This document shows positions 7,300 to 14,449 of a stretch of DNA of 34,975 bases, in pieces (within the stretch, counting starts at the first letter, position 1; each line of letters starts with the position of its first letter). The notes beneath the pieces are model-generated. The model had not been told where the DNA came from, ran no database searches, and saw only the letters and a program-made list of their open reading frames with translations. Position numbers and translations under genes: made by a program. This DNA is from an uncultured Oscillospiraceae bacterium (GTDB lineage Bacteria; Bacillota; Clostridia; Oscillospirales; Oscillospiraceae): the NCBI GenBank assembly GCA_934511165.1, contig CAKSWA010000022.1:1-34975 (forward strand), written 5' to 3'.

Positions 7300-7348
7300 T
7301 TCCTCTGACGAGGTCAGGCTCTCTCCGACAGAGAGGATGTGGGGGGGG
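7300..7348. repeat. Partial copy of the intergenic repeat, with G8 run
   Basis: The sequence shares CCTCTGACGAGG with the repeat at 165-186 and has a CTCTC/GAGAG hairpin (7321-7335), then eight Gs (7341-7348). No coding potential is seen between 7288 and 7361. Confidence 0.4.
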
Positions 7349-7361
7349 ATTTCATAGGAAA

Positions 7362-7391
7362 ACAGTCCGAACACCCAAGCGTTCGGACTGT
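7362..7391 (-). terminator. Terminator of the SPFH/zinc-ribbon operon
   Basis: A perfect 11-bp stem (ACAGTCCGAAC at 7362-7372, complement at 7381-7391), loop of 8, then TTTTCC on the minus strand. It lies just past the stop at 7408. Confidence 0.8.
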
Positions 7392-7407
7392 CTGACTGTG
7401 GAATTAA

Positions 7408-9333
7408 TTATTCCATAGAAGGACGGAGGATCAAAGCGTCTCTGTTAATCGAAAGGAGCCCCATTATATCCCATATGTTGCTTGCATACTCCCAACGCAT
7501 TTCATCGCGAGTCCACAGCGTTCTGTTCCCGGTGTAACGAACATCAAGGACATCCTTTTCCGCCTCACTTTGACCCATGTCCTTGAACAAAGACATAAAG
7601 ACATACGAGCCTACGATTCCCCAGTTTCTTATACTTTCATCGCTCGCGCTGGATGCTGCCGCACTTTCCATAATTATATTGCTAATGGCAGAATCCTTGT
7701 TCTCCGCCGTACAGTACAGCTGCACACCAATCGCATTATTCTTTTCTTCCGCGCCAGCGATAACAAACTTGATCTCAACTTGATGACCAAAGTCTCCATA
7801 ACCAGATGTTCCGTCCTCCACACTTTTGTATTCAAAGGTGGCAGGAAGCACCTTTGCCAGATGGTCTGCCAACTGTTGCGGTGTAATGGTAAACTTGCCA
7901 TCCGTGATCGCGCCAGGGAAGAAAATGCTGTCCGTTGAAGCGGAAAGTTGTCCTCTTTCCTTGGCAAGCTCCGCATTAATTGCCGAAATGTGGGATTCGT
8001 TTTGTGTGATTACGTCCTGGATCGGCTTTTTTTCTGCTTCTTCCTGAGAAAGCTGCTGCTCCTTCGTTTGCTCAAGCGCGTCGATCTGCTCCTGAATCGC
8101 TTTCTTCTCTTTCCCTTTGAAAATGCTTAATGCAGATTTTTGCTTTGATAATTCATCAATTTTCTTTGCAGTATCAAGCACTTCCGCAGAAATGGGAAGG
8201 GCTTTCAGCATCTCTTCTTTTTCCGAAATGGTTGCCGTCAACGCACTTTTTTCCTCTTCGAGACGCGCTTTTTCTTCGGCATGTTCTTCCCAGTAGGCTT
8301 TTCTCGCTCGCTCGATCTCTTCTTCCTTGCGCCCGCCCTGAATCTCATCGAGAATGGACGCGACCTGATCTTTGGTGAAGAAAGTCTTTTTCTCTTTGTA
8401 TCCGGTAATGTTTTTGGTTCTTCCGTTCTTTGCCTCTTGCGTGAACGAGTATTCTCTATCGTAATTATCCGCATTCCACGAGTTTACGTTGAATTTCCAG
8501 GAGCAAGAATCTCTCGCATCTTCTGCAATAACGACCAAGTTATCGCAGATCGTTTGCCCCTGCTGGCTATCTCGGCAGTATTCAGCCGCCTTTTCGAGCA
8601 TCTTTATACAGTTTTCGCACGCCCCTGTGAAGTTCTCCCACTGCCACTTGGCCATGTTGCGATGCTCGGGTCCGAAATCTTTCTTGGCATCCCTATAACC
8701 GTCGCAAGCGCCGGAATTCAGCATTTTTGAAATTTGCGTATAAATAGGGCCGCGATTAAAAGAAACCCCGCCTTTTGCCATCAGGGTATTCATCATGTCG
8801 ATGCCATTTTTCAAGTCGTTCAGCGTGCTTTTCAGGTTTTCTTCACTTTGAATTTTGCCAAAATTGCCCGTCCTGAGCTGCAGCATAGCCATGAGCAGCT
8901 TAGTATACCCGTTGGCGATACGCTCACGGAGATCATCCAGATCATCGCTTGAGGCATAGTTTATTGCGTTAAGCCACGCTGTCACCGATTCGGCCATGCG
9001 GTTATTATTCGCTTTTGACTGCCAGCCGGCCGCCTCTCCTTTTATTTCCCAAGCAGGACTGTTTTGCGGATCCAATTCAATGATTTTATTCGCGTAATTT
9101 TCCGCTTCCTCATGGTTGCTGGCTTCCAGAGCATTTCTCGCCATTTTCAAATAATTCTCAATGGCCGCGGTATTATCGACCTTCACCGTACCAGTAACCT
9201 CAACGGTTCCCTCGACCATCATTTTCCGTGCTTCCTCAATGGAATACTTACAGCCGCACGACTGGCAAACAAACACACCGTCCTGTTTTACCAAATCTGT
9301 GCTTCCACACATTTCACAAGTCAGCTGCTTCAT
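7408..9333 (-). CDS. Zinc-ribbon, TPR-like and coiled-coil protein
   Basis: This 641-residue soluble protein has a short zinc ribbon at the N-terminus (CEMC at 6-9 and CQSC at 23-26). A VEVTGTVKVD linker and a tetratricopeptide-like helical part (about 55-110, EAENYANKIIELDPQNSPAWEIKG) follow. After a long unassigned helical middle there is a Lys/Glu-rich coiled coil (about 330-470) and a mixed C-terminal domain. It is the last gene of a three-gene unit with an SPFH protein and a four-helix membrane protein, 34 bp after the latter. The layout resembles the Bacillus ydj SPFH locus, in which an SPFH protein is accompanied by zinc-ribbon and membrane partners. A role in membrane stress or protein quality control is inferred from that only. 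GGAGG precedes the ATG. No enzyme motif is seen. Confidence 0.75.
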   Translation of the reverse strand: MKQLTCEMCGSTDLVKQDGVFVCQSCGCKYSIEEARKMMVEGTVEVTGTVKVDNTAAIENYLKMARNALEASNHEEAENYANKIIELDPQNSPAWEIKGEAAGWQSKANNNRMAESVTAWLNAINYASSDDLDDLRERIANGYTKLLMAMLQLRTGNFGKIQSEENLKSTLNDLKNGIDMMNTLMAKGGVSFNRGPIYTQISKMLNSGACDGYRDAKKDFGPEHRNMAKWQWENFTGACENCIKMLEKAAEYCRDSQQGQTICDNLVVIAEDARDSCSWKFNVNSWNADNYDREYSFTQEAKNGRTKNITGYKEKKTFFTKDQVASILDEIQGGRKEEEIERARKAYWEEHAEEKARLEEEKSALTATISEKEEMLKALPISAEVLDTAKKIDELSKQKSALSIFKGKEKKAIQEQIDALEQTKEQQLSQEEAEKKPIQDVITQNESHISAINAELAKERGQLSASTDSIFFPGAITDGKFTITPQQLADHLAKVLPATFEYKSVEDGTSGYGDFGHQVEIKFVIAGAEEKNNAIGVQLYCTAENKDSAISNIIMESAAASSASDESIRNWGIVGSYVFMSLFKDMGQSEAEKDVLDVRYTGNRTLWTRDEMRWEYASNIWDIMGLLSINRDALILRPSME

Positions 9334-9367
9334 TTTCGTTTTCCTCCAGTTACTTTAAATTTTTATT

Positions 9368-10069
9368 TTATTTCAGCGCCTTGCATTTGGTGTTTCGCTC
9401 TTTTATGAGCAGCATAAGCTCTTCGGCGGCGGATTTGACCTTTTCGGCGTCGTCCGCGGCGACGGCGGATTTCAGTTCCTCGATCTGCGCGGTGATTTTC
9501 TTCTCGATTTCCGATAATGCACCGCTCGACATGGGATCGGAATACCGGAGGGCTTCATAGACCTTTTTGCACGCGGCCTTTGCCTCCGCGCTTTTGGCCG
9601 AGGCGAGAATTACTTCCGCATCTGCCGCAGCCATGCGGAGAAATGCCGTTTTCTCCGCGACCTTTTTATCCACGCCCTCCACGATGTCTGCCGCGGCGCT
9701 CGCCTTGATGACGGCAACGGCGGTGAGCGCCAGGACGGCCGCGCCGACGAGCGCGCCGAGCCAATTTGGCAGGTCGGGCACGGCCATGCAGGCTCCGCCG
9801 AACACGAGCGTCAGGATGAGCCCCGTATAGCTCACGGTGATGAGAGGCAAATTGTAAAAGAACTTTTTCGCATTTTCCGCCCGGAACGCCTTCTGTGCGC
9901 AGACGAGCTGCCCGATAAACGCGAGCGTGATAACAACATACCCCGCCCAGAACGAACCGCCGAACTTATTGAACCCGTACCACTCGGCAGGGGTCACAAA
10001 GCAGATCAGGTTAAACAGGACAAGCAGCACCGCCCACGCCGCGGCGTACCGTTGAAAGCCTTTTTTCAT
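9368..10069 (-). CDS. Four-helix membrane protein with helical tail
   Basis: This 233-residue protein is not recognised as a named family. Four hydrophobic segments lie at about 8-27, 38-59, 71-98 and 102-124. The C-terminal 105 residues form a hydrophilic, Ala/Glu/Lys-rich helical region with likely coiled-coil character that would face the cytoplasm. It is the middle gene of the SPFH operon, with AAAGGAGAGAAGG before its ATG, 15 bp after the SPFH stop and 34 bp before the zinc-ribbon gene. It could anchor the SPFH protein or the zinc-ribbon protein at the membrane. That is inference from position. Confidence 0.65.
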   Translation of the reverse strand: MKKGFQRYAAAWAVLLVLFNLICFVTPAEWYGFNKFGGSFWAGYVVITLAFIGQLVCAQKAFRAENAKKFFYNLPLITVSYTGLILTLVFGGACMAVPDLPNWLGALVGAAVLALTAVAVIKASAAADIVEGVDKKVAEKTAFLRMAAADAEVILASAKSAEAKAACKKVYEALRYSDPMSSGALSEIEKKITAQIEELKSAVAADDAEKVKSAAEELMLLIKERNTKCKALK

Positions 10070-10084
10070 TTTCCTTCTCTCCTT

Positions 10085-11224
10085 TTACAGAATGCTTTTC
10101 AGAAGCTCCGATTTCATAGACGCGAATTCTTCCTCCGAGATGAGCCCTGCTTCCTTCATCATGGTGAGCTTCTCGATCTTCGCTTTAAAGGCCGCCATAT
10201 CGTCCGCCGGAGCGGGGGCATTGGGTGCGCCCGGCTCCGCCGCAGCGCCCATTGCGCCGTTCACCGCACTGCCGACAACGCCGCCGACCGCCCCGCCGAC
10301 GCCTGCCATCGTGCCGAGACCGACGCCGAGATTCGTGAATTGCCCGACGGCTTCATTCTGCGCCACGCGCTCGGCCACATCGAACCCGCGCTCCTGCGCA
10401 TAGGTGTAGCCCTCCTGTGCCCGCTTCGTCGCCTGTGCCTGCGAATCGATGATGAGCTTCTGCGCCTGTGTCTGCGCATAGATAAGGTCTGTCTGCTGGC
10501 GGAGCTTTGCCTCGGCAATGTCCGCGTACTGGCGGAAGTGCAGCTCCTTGAATTTCTCATACTGCCGCTCGCCGTCCGGCTTTACGACGTTCGTTACGAA
10601 AAATCGCTCGAGCGCCACGCCGTAATCGACAAAGTCCGGGATGAGCTGCCGGTGCAGAGCTTCCGAAAACTCGGTCAGGTGCTCGTCAATCTCGAAAATG
10701 TTGATGGCGCTCGCCTTCATCGTCTGCGCGATGTACGTTTTCACCCGCGTCATCAGAAACGCCCGAAAGAGGGAAACAAGCTTTTGCTGGCCGAGCGCGT
10801 TTTCCGTGCCGACAACCTTCAAAAGCAGTTTCCGGCTGTCCTCCGCGCGCAGGGACATTTCGCCGCTCGCGCCGATGGAGATCGGGAAGCCGTAGGTGGG
10901 GTCTATGTACTGCACCTTGCTGTCCGTGCCCCATTTGACCGCCATCTGCTCGGTTTTGTTGATGAAATAGACTTCGCAGTGGAACGGCGTTTTATCCCCC
11001 GCCGTGCGGCTGAGCGCCGCGCCGATCTTCGGGATGTTCTGCGTTTCCAGTGTGTACCGTCCGGGCCCGAACAGGTCGAGCGCCTGTCCGTTCAGGAAAA
11101 AGATTGCTTCCTGCGATTCATGCACGATGAGCTGCGTGAGGCTGTTGAAATCTTCGCTCGGGTGCTTCCAGATGAAGGTGCTGTTGTCCCCTTCGTATTT
11201 AATTACCTCTGCGATCTGCGCCAT
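10085..11224 (-). CDS. SPFH-domain protein with SHOCT tail (YdjI-like)
   Basis: The 379-residue protein belongs to the SPFH (stomatin/prohibitin/flotillin/HflK) group often named virion core protein-like or YdjI in Bacillus. Typical elements are the opening IKYEGDNSTFIWKHPSEDF, LIVHESQEAIFFLNGQALDLFGPGRYTLET near 32-60, and the long helical region with EAKLRQQTDLIYAQTQAQ (about 240-300). A Gly/Ala-rich hinge and a C-terminal SHOCT motif (about 347-377, KIEKLTMMKEAGLISEEEF) follow. It lacks a membrane span of its own, so it probably associates with membrane through partners. It is the first gene of the operon. GGGAGGGG lies before its ATG, and the invertible promoter segment lies directly upstream (11246-11386). 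In the sequenced orientation no good promoter faces it, so it is predicted OFF or weakly read through from the recombinase. Confidence 0.85.
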   Translation of the reverse strand: MAQIAEVIKYEGDNSTFIWKHPSEDFNSLTQLIVHESQEAIFFLNGQALDLFGPGRYTLETQNIPKIGAALSRTAGDKTPFHCEVYFINKTEQMAVKWGTDSKVQYIDPTYGFPISIGASGEMSLRAEDSRKLLLKVVGTENALGQQKLVSLFRAFLMTRVKTYIAQTMKASAINIFEIDEHLTEFSEALHRQLIPDFVDYGVALERFFVTNVVKPDGERQYEKFKELHFRQYADIAEAKLRQQTDLIYAQTQAQKLIIDSQAQATKRAQEGYTYAQERGFDVAERVAQNEAVGQFTNLGVGLGTMAGVGGAVGGVVGSAVNGAMGAAAEPGAPNAPAPADDMAAFKAKIEKLTMMKEAGLISEEEFASMKSELLKSIL

Positions 11225-11245
11225 GGAGTTACCCCTCCCGTCTTA

Positions 11246-11271
11246 ATTTGCTATTGTGTACTTTTCCAAAC
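11246..11271. repeat. Left invertase crossover site (site L)
   Basis: A 26-bp site: left arm ATTTGCTATTGT (11246-11257), core GT (11258-11259), right arm ACTTTTCCAAAC (11260-11271). The right arm is identical to an arm of site R; the left arm matches the other site R arm at 7 of 12 positions. The geometry, 12-bp arms around a 2-bp core, is that of Hin/Gin-type serine invertase sites. Confidence 0.75.
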
Positions 11272-11374
11272 CGATAAAATACCGGAGATTTTTTCCGAAT
11301 ATCGTTGAGATTTTCGCATTTCTGCGGTATAGTAAGGATAAATATGGTTTTTATGCCGGAGTTTGGAAAAGTAC
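11258..11374. mobile_element. Invertible promoter segment (inverton), sequenced in OFF orientation
   Basis: Exact 16-bp inverted repeats (11256-11271 and 11361-11376) bracket a 113-bp interior segment (11260-11372, or 117 bp with the cores) next to a small serine recombinase gene. The 2-bp cores read GT at site L and AC at site R, so they match only in inverted orientation. That predicts inversion and not deletion. The segment carries a plus-strand promoter pointing away from the SPFH operon. Flipping would place its -10 at about 11299-11304 on the minus strand and give a leader of about 67 nt before the SPFH ATG. Confidence 0.75.
11305..11333 (+). promoter_or_regulatory. Promoter inside the invertible segment
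   Basis: TTGAGA (11305-11310), an exact 17-bp spacer and TATAGT (11328-11333). It faces right, into the terminator at 11353-11398, and has no gene of its own strand to drive before 12122. After inversion it would drive the SPFH operon. Confidence 0.8.
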
Positions 11375-11398
11375 ACTTTTCCAAACTCCGGCATTTTT
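11353..11398 (+). terminator. Terminator built on the right crossover site
   Basis: A 42-bp palindrome has perfect 20-bp arms (11353-11372 and 11375-11394) around AC, followed by a T run (11394-11398) on the plus strand only. It would stop transcription from the invertible promoter within about 55 nt. The outer ATGCCGGA of the left arm lies inside the invertible segment. Confidence 0.75.
11361..11386. repeat. Right invertase crossover site (site R)
   Basis: A 26-bp site with perfect arms GTTTGGAAAAGT (11361-11372) and ACTTTTCCAAAC (11375-11386) around the core AC (11373-11374). It is inverted relative to site L and forms the inner part of the terminator hairpin. Confidence 0.75.
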
Positions 11399-11402
11399 CG
11401 GT

Positions 11403-12002
11403 CTATGTAGTCTTTTCCTGCCGGACGGCCTTGTCATAAAAGGTTCCGGGCTTCATATGGCAGGCGGCCGCCGCCTGCCGGAGCGTTAGCTTTTTCTGCC
11501 GCCACGCCATATGCGCCGCAGGGAAATTCTCCGGCAGCGTGACCGACGGGCGGCCAAACCGGACGCCGCGCGCCTTTGCCGCAGCGATTCCCTCCGCCTG
11601 CCGCTTGCGGATGAATTCCCGCTCGTTCTGCGCCACAAAGGACAAAATTTGCAGCACAAGGTCGGCAATGAACGTTCCCATCAGGTCTTTCCCCTGCCGG
11701 GTGTCCAGCAGCGGCATATCCAGAACGCAGATATCCGCGTTCTTTTCCTTCGTCAGGATGCGCCATTGATTCTGCACCTCCGCATAATTGCGCCCCAGAC
11801 GGTCGATGCTCTGGATCATGAGCAAGTCGCCCGGCTTCAGTTTTTTTACCAGTTTTCTGTACTCCGGCCGATCAAAATCCTTGCCGGATACTTTGTCCAT
11901 ATAGAGAAAGTGCTCCTCCACGCCCGCGCCGCGCAGGGCGATAAGCTGCCGGTCCTCGTTCTGATCCCGGCTGGATACCCGGATATAGCCATAAATGCTC
12001 AT
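11403..12002 (-). CDS. Small serine recombinase (DNA invertase/resolvase family)
   Basis: This 199-residue protein is of the Hin/Gin/Tn3-resolvase type. It opens SIYGYIRVSSRDQNEDRQ with the catalytic Ser at residue 10. It continues with GDLLMIQSIDRLGRNYAEV, the FIADLVLQILSFVAQNEREFIRKRQAEGIAAAKARG long helix, GRP, and a C-terminal helix-turn-helix (LTLRQAAAACHMKPGTFYDKAVRQ). The full length matches active invertases. The ATG at 12002 follows AAGGGGG; an in-frame start 63 bases upstream would begin before the promoter -10 and is rejected. It ends 5 bp from the terminator/right crossover site and is the obvious agent for inverting 11258-11374. The hairpin has no U tail in the recombinase direction, so some read-through into the SPFH operon is possible. 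Confidence 0.9.
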   Translation of the reverse strand: MSIYGYIRVSSRDQNEDRQLIALRGAGVEEHFLYMDKVSGKDFDRPEYRKLVKKLKPGDLLMIQSIDRLGRNYAEVQNQWRILTKEKNADICVLDMPLLDTRQGKDLMGTFIADLVLQILSFVAQNEREFIRKRQAEGIAAAKARGVRFGRPSVTLPENFPAAHMAWRQKKLTLRQAAAACHMKPGTFYDKAVRQEKTT

Positions 12003-12026
12003 TTTTTGTTCCCCCTTCCGGAGGAG

Positions 12027-12055
12027 AGTATAAGGCGGCAACTCCCGGATTGAAA
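12027..12055 (-). promoter_or_regulatory. Promoter of the recombinase gene
   Basis: Minus strand TTTCAA (12050-12055), 17 bp, TATACT (12027-12032). The -35 hexamer is the same six base pairs that serve as TTGAAA for the divergent promoter of the rhomboid-like gene. Confidence 0.5.
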
Positions 12056-12077
12056 TTTCGTCCAAATGTGCTATAAT
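12050..12077 (+). promoter_or_regulatory. Promoter of the rhomboid-like/CapA operon
   Basis: TTGAAA (12050-12055), 16 bp, TATAAT (12072-12077), about 45 bp upstream of the TTG start at 12122. Confidence 0.75.
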
Positions 12078-12121
12078 TAAGTATTCATTCCGCAGTTTTT
12101 CCTTTAGAAAGGAGTTTTGAT

Positions 12122-12967
12122 TTGAAAGCTTTTATGCGTTGGGTAGAGCGCTACTGCGTCCGCCATCCGCGCTTCGGCGTGGCGAATCTCATGCGCTATC
12201 TCATCATCGGCAACGCCGCCGTATGGCTGCTGACGCTGATGGACCGCACCGGCACGGTGCGCTACTTCCTCTCTCTCAACCCGCAGATGATCCTGCGCGG
12301 GCAGATCTGGCGGCTGGTGACGTTTGTGTTCATCCCGGACACCGCCGGGCTCTGGGGGCTGCTGTTCCTCTATTTCTATTACTTCATCGGCACATCGATG
12401 GAGCGCGAGTGGGGACAGGCCAAATTCAACATGTATTTCCTCACCGGCATGGTGTTCACGATCCTCTATGTGTTCCTCGTCTATTTCATCGGCGGCATCA
12501 CAATGGGCATCGGCGCGGAGTTCATCTATCTTTCGATGTTCTTCTCGTTTGCAACGTATTATCCCGAGCAGCGCGTGCTGTTCATGTACATCATCCCGAT
12601 CAAGATCAAGTGGCTCGCCGTGGCGAACGCGGCGTACTTCGTCTATGAGATCTTCGCGCTCCGCTTCCCGCTGAGTCTGCTGCCGATCGTGGCAACGCTC
12701 AACTACCTGCTCTTCTGCGGGGATATGCTCTTCGGCTCGCTGCACTTCCGCCGTCCCGAGCAGGTGCGCAAGACCGTAAACTTCCAGCGCGAAGCGCAGC
12801 GCATCCGCCGCGAGCAGCAAAACGCCCCCTACCGCTACAAGTGCGCCGTGTGCGGCCGCACCGATGTGGATCACCCGGAGCTGGAGTTCCGTTACTGCTC
12901 GCGCTGCGCGGGGTATCATTGCTTCTGCCAGGATCACATCAATAACCACATTCATTTCACCGAATAA
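12122..12967 (+). CDS. Rhomboid-fold membrane protein without catalytic residues, zinc-binding tail
   Basis: This 281-residue protein has about six membrane helices laid out like a rhomboid: GQIWRLVTFVF (60-70), GTSMEREWG (90-98), then MGIGAEFIYLSMFFSF and PEQRVLFMYIIPIKIKWLA. The catalytic GxSG would fall at GIGAEF (129-134), and the His of the last helix falls at NYLLFCGDMLFG; both catalytic residues are absent. It is therefore a pseudo-rhomboid. Residues 241-269 hold CAVC, CSRC and C-x-C, with further His residues after them, a probable zinc-binding knuckle. The start is TTG: AAAGGAG lies 7 bases before it, while the first ATG (12134) is 19 bases away. The next gene starts 15 bp after the stop, so the two are co-transcribed. 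Possible roles are binding membrane proteins without cutting; this is not shown. Confidence 0.75.
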   Translation: MKAFMRWVERYCVRHPRFGVANLMRYLIIGNAAVWLLTLMDRTGTVRYFLSLNPQMILRGQIWRLVTFVFIPDTAGLWGLLFLYFYYFIGTSMEREWGQAKFNMYFLTGMVFTILYVFLVYFIGGITMGIGAEFIYLSMFFSFATYYPEQRVLFMYIIPIKIKWLAVANAAYFVYEIFALRFPLSLLPIVATLNYLLFCGDMLFGSLHFRRPEQVRKTVNFQREAQRIRREQQNAPYRYKCAVCGRTDVDHPELEFRYCSRCAGYHCFCQDHINNHIHFTE

Positions 12968-12982
12968 TACGGGAGAAACACT

Positions 12983-14284
12983 ATGCAACACCGTCCTTCC
13001 CGCCGGGTGTCCGTTCCGGCGCTGATCATTTTCTGTCTGCTCGCGCTCGCGCTCGTTGTGCTCGTCGCCGTGCGCGCCGTTTCGGTGCGCAGCGCAGAAA
13101 GCGCCGAGACGCTCGCCCCCGCGGCGAGCGAAACGCCCGTGCCGCCCGTCTCCTCGCCGGAGGCCACAGCCGCCCCAACGGCCGAGCCCACCGCGCCGCC
13201 GACCGCGACACCGGAACCCACGCCGGAGCCGAGCCCGGAGTTCTTCACCGTCTCCATGGTGGGCGACTGCACGCTCGCCGAGGCCAAGACCCGCCGCGGC
13301 TGGGGTACGGCATTGCAGACCGTCGTCGGGAAAAACTACGACTACCCCTTCGCCAAGACCGTGCAGTATTTTGAGAGCGACTATCTCACGATCGCCAATC
13401 TTGAATGCAACCTTTCGGACAAGTACTACGATTCCATTGAGCAGTTCGTGTTCCTTGCCCCGGCGGACTACGCAAACATTCTCACCGCGGGCAGCGTCGA
13501 GTTCGTGACGCTCGCAAACAACCACACGATGGACTTTGGCCAGAACGCCTATGACGACACGACCGCCGCGCTCGACGCCGTGGGCGTTGCCTATGCGGGT
13601 GAGGACGAGACGTATATCTACGAAAAGGACGGCGGCGTAAAGGTCGGCATTTACTGCCTGTACAACCAGCTCACCTACAACGCCATGAGCATTCTCTCCG
13701 CGCAGGCGCAGGAAAAGCTCGTTGCGGCGTCGCGCGAGAAGATCGCCGCAGGGCTCAAGTCGCTCGAAGAGGCGGGCGCAGACTATACGATCGCGTGCCT
13801 GCACATGGGGCGCGAGGGCTATTATGAGCCGACCGACGTGCAGACCGAACTCTGCCGCTACACCGTGGACACCGGCTTCAACGCCGTATACTGCACGCAC
13901 GCCCACCGGCTCCAGCCGGCGGAGAGCTACAACGGCGGCGTCATTTTCTACGGTCTCGGCAACTTCATCTTCGGCGGCCACACCAACCCCGGCAACGGCA
14001 CCGACCCCGGCGCTTACGACACCGGCATTGCGCAGCTCACGCTCAAGCGCGTCGGCGGCGAGGTGACGCTTGAGAGCTACACCTTTATCCCCTGCTCGCT
14101 GAGCAGCACCGTCGGCCCCGATTCTACCGTTCTCGGGCCGAACACGCTGAACAATTACCAGCCCCAGCCCTACACCGAGGGCGGCGACGCCTGGAACCGC
14201 GCCATGTCCATGCTGAGCGGCACCTACGAGGGCGCGAACTATCAGGTCGATTACGGCAACGTTCTCACCGCGATGAACGGGTAA
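12983..14284 (+). CDS. CapA-family protein (PGA_cap metallophosphoesterase-like), membrane-anchored
   Basis: The 433-residue protein has an N-terminal membrane anchor (about 11-33), a Pro/Ala/Thr/Glu-rich stalk (about 40-86) and an extracytoplasmic PGA_cap domain. Key motifs are VSMVGDCTL, LTIANLECNLS, FVTLANNHTMDFG, ACLHMGREGYYEP and CTHAHRLQP, with GLGNFIFGG near the end. These match the metal-binding pattern of the calcineurin-like CapA/PgsA fold. CapA was first linked to poly-gamma-glutamate capsule formation, but many Clostridia carry CapA proteins without the capsule genes, and none are seen here. GGGAG precedes the ATG, and the gene follows the rhomboid-like gene in one transcript. Confidence 0.85.
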   Translation: MQHRPSRRVSVPALIIFCLLALALVVLVAVRAVSVRSAESAETLAPAASETPVPPVSSPEATAAPTAEPTAPPTATPEPTPEPSPEFFTVSMVGDCTLAEAKTRRGWGTALQTVVGKNYDYPFAKTVQYFESDYLTIANLECNLSDKYYDSIEQFVFLAPADYANILTAGSVEFVTLANNHTMDFGQNAYDDTTAALDAVGVAYAGEDETYIYEKDGGVKVGIYCLYNQLTYNAMSILSAQAQEKLVAASREKIAAGLKSLEEAGADYTIACLHMGREGYYEPTDVQTELCRYTVDTGFNAVYCTHAHRLQPAESYNGGVIFYGLGNFIFGGHTNPGNGTDPGAYDTGIAQLTLKRVGGEVTLESYTFIPCSLSSTVGPDSTVLGPNTLNNYQPQPYTEGGDAWNRAMSMLSGTYEGANYQVDYGNVLTAMNG

Positions 14285-14322
14285 AAAAGCCGTATACTTT
14301 ATTTAATTTAGTGAAATCACTA

Positions 14323-14351
14323 TTGCAATCGTGCGCGGAGGGTGGTATAAT
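14323..14351 (+). promoter_or_regulatory. Main promoter of the rimP-nusA-infB operon
   Basis: TTGCAA (14323-14328), 17 bp, TATAAT (14346-14351). Transcription would begin near 14358, just before a terminator-like hairpin in the leader. Confidence 0.8.
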
Positions 14352-14377
14352 CCCATCGTACGAACGTAAGAAACAGG

Positions 14378-14403
14378 AAGAGTGGGCAAAACCCACTCTT
14401 TTT
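14378..14403 (+). terminator. Leader hairpin, possible attenuator of the rimP operon
   Basis: AAGAGTGGG (14378-14386) pairs perfectly with 14392-14400 around CAAAA, followed directly by TTT. It lies between promoter and first gene. It looks like an intrinsic terminator in the leader and could allow feedback, for example by NusA. No alternative antiterminator stem was identified. Confidence 0.55.
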
Positions 14404-14449
14404 GTTGATTTAAAAGAAAATGTCAGGATTTGGAAATTGAGAGGTTTTT

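Noticed and set aside
7341..7348. G8 homopolymer as slipped-strand phase-variation tract
   Set aside because: It lies in a gene-free gap between two terminator-side regions, and no frame or promoter spacing depends on its length.
12104..13981. Long minus-strand frame opposite the rhomboid-like and CapA-like genes
   Set aside because: It spans two well-supported genes on the other strand, has low-complexity His/Arg/Glu composition and no ribosome binding site.
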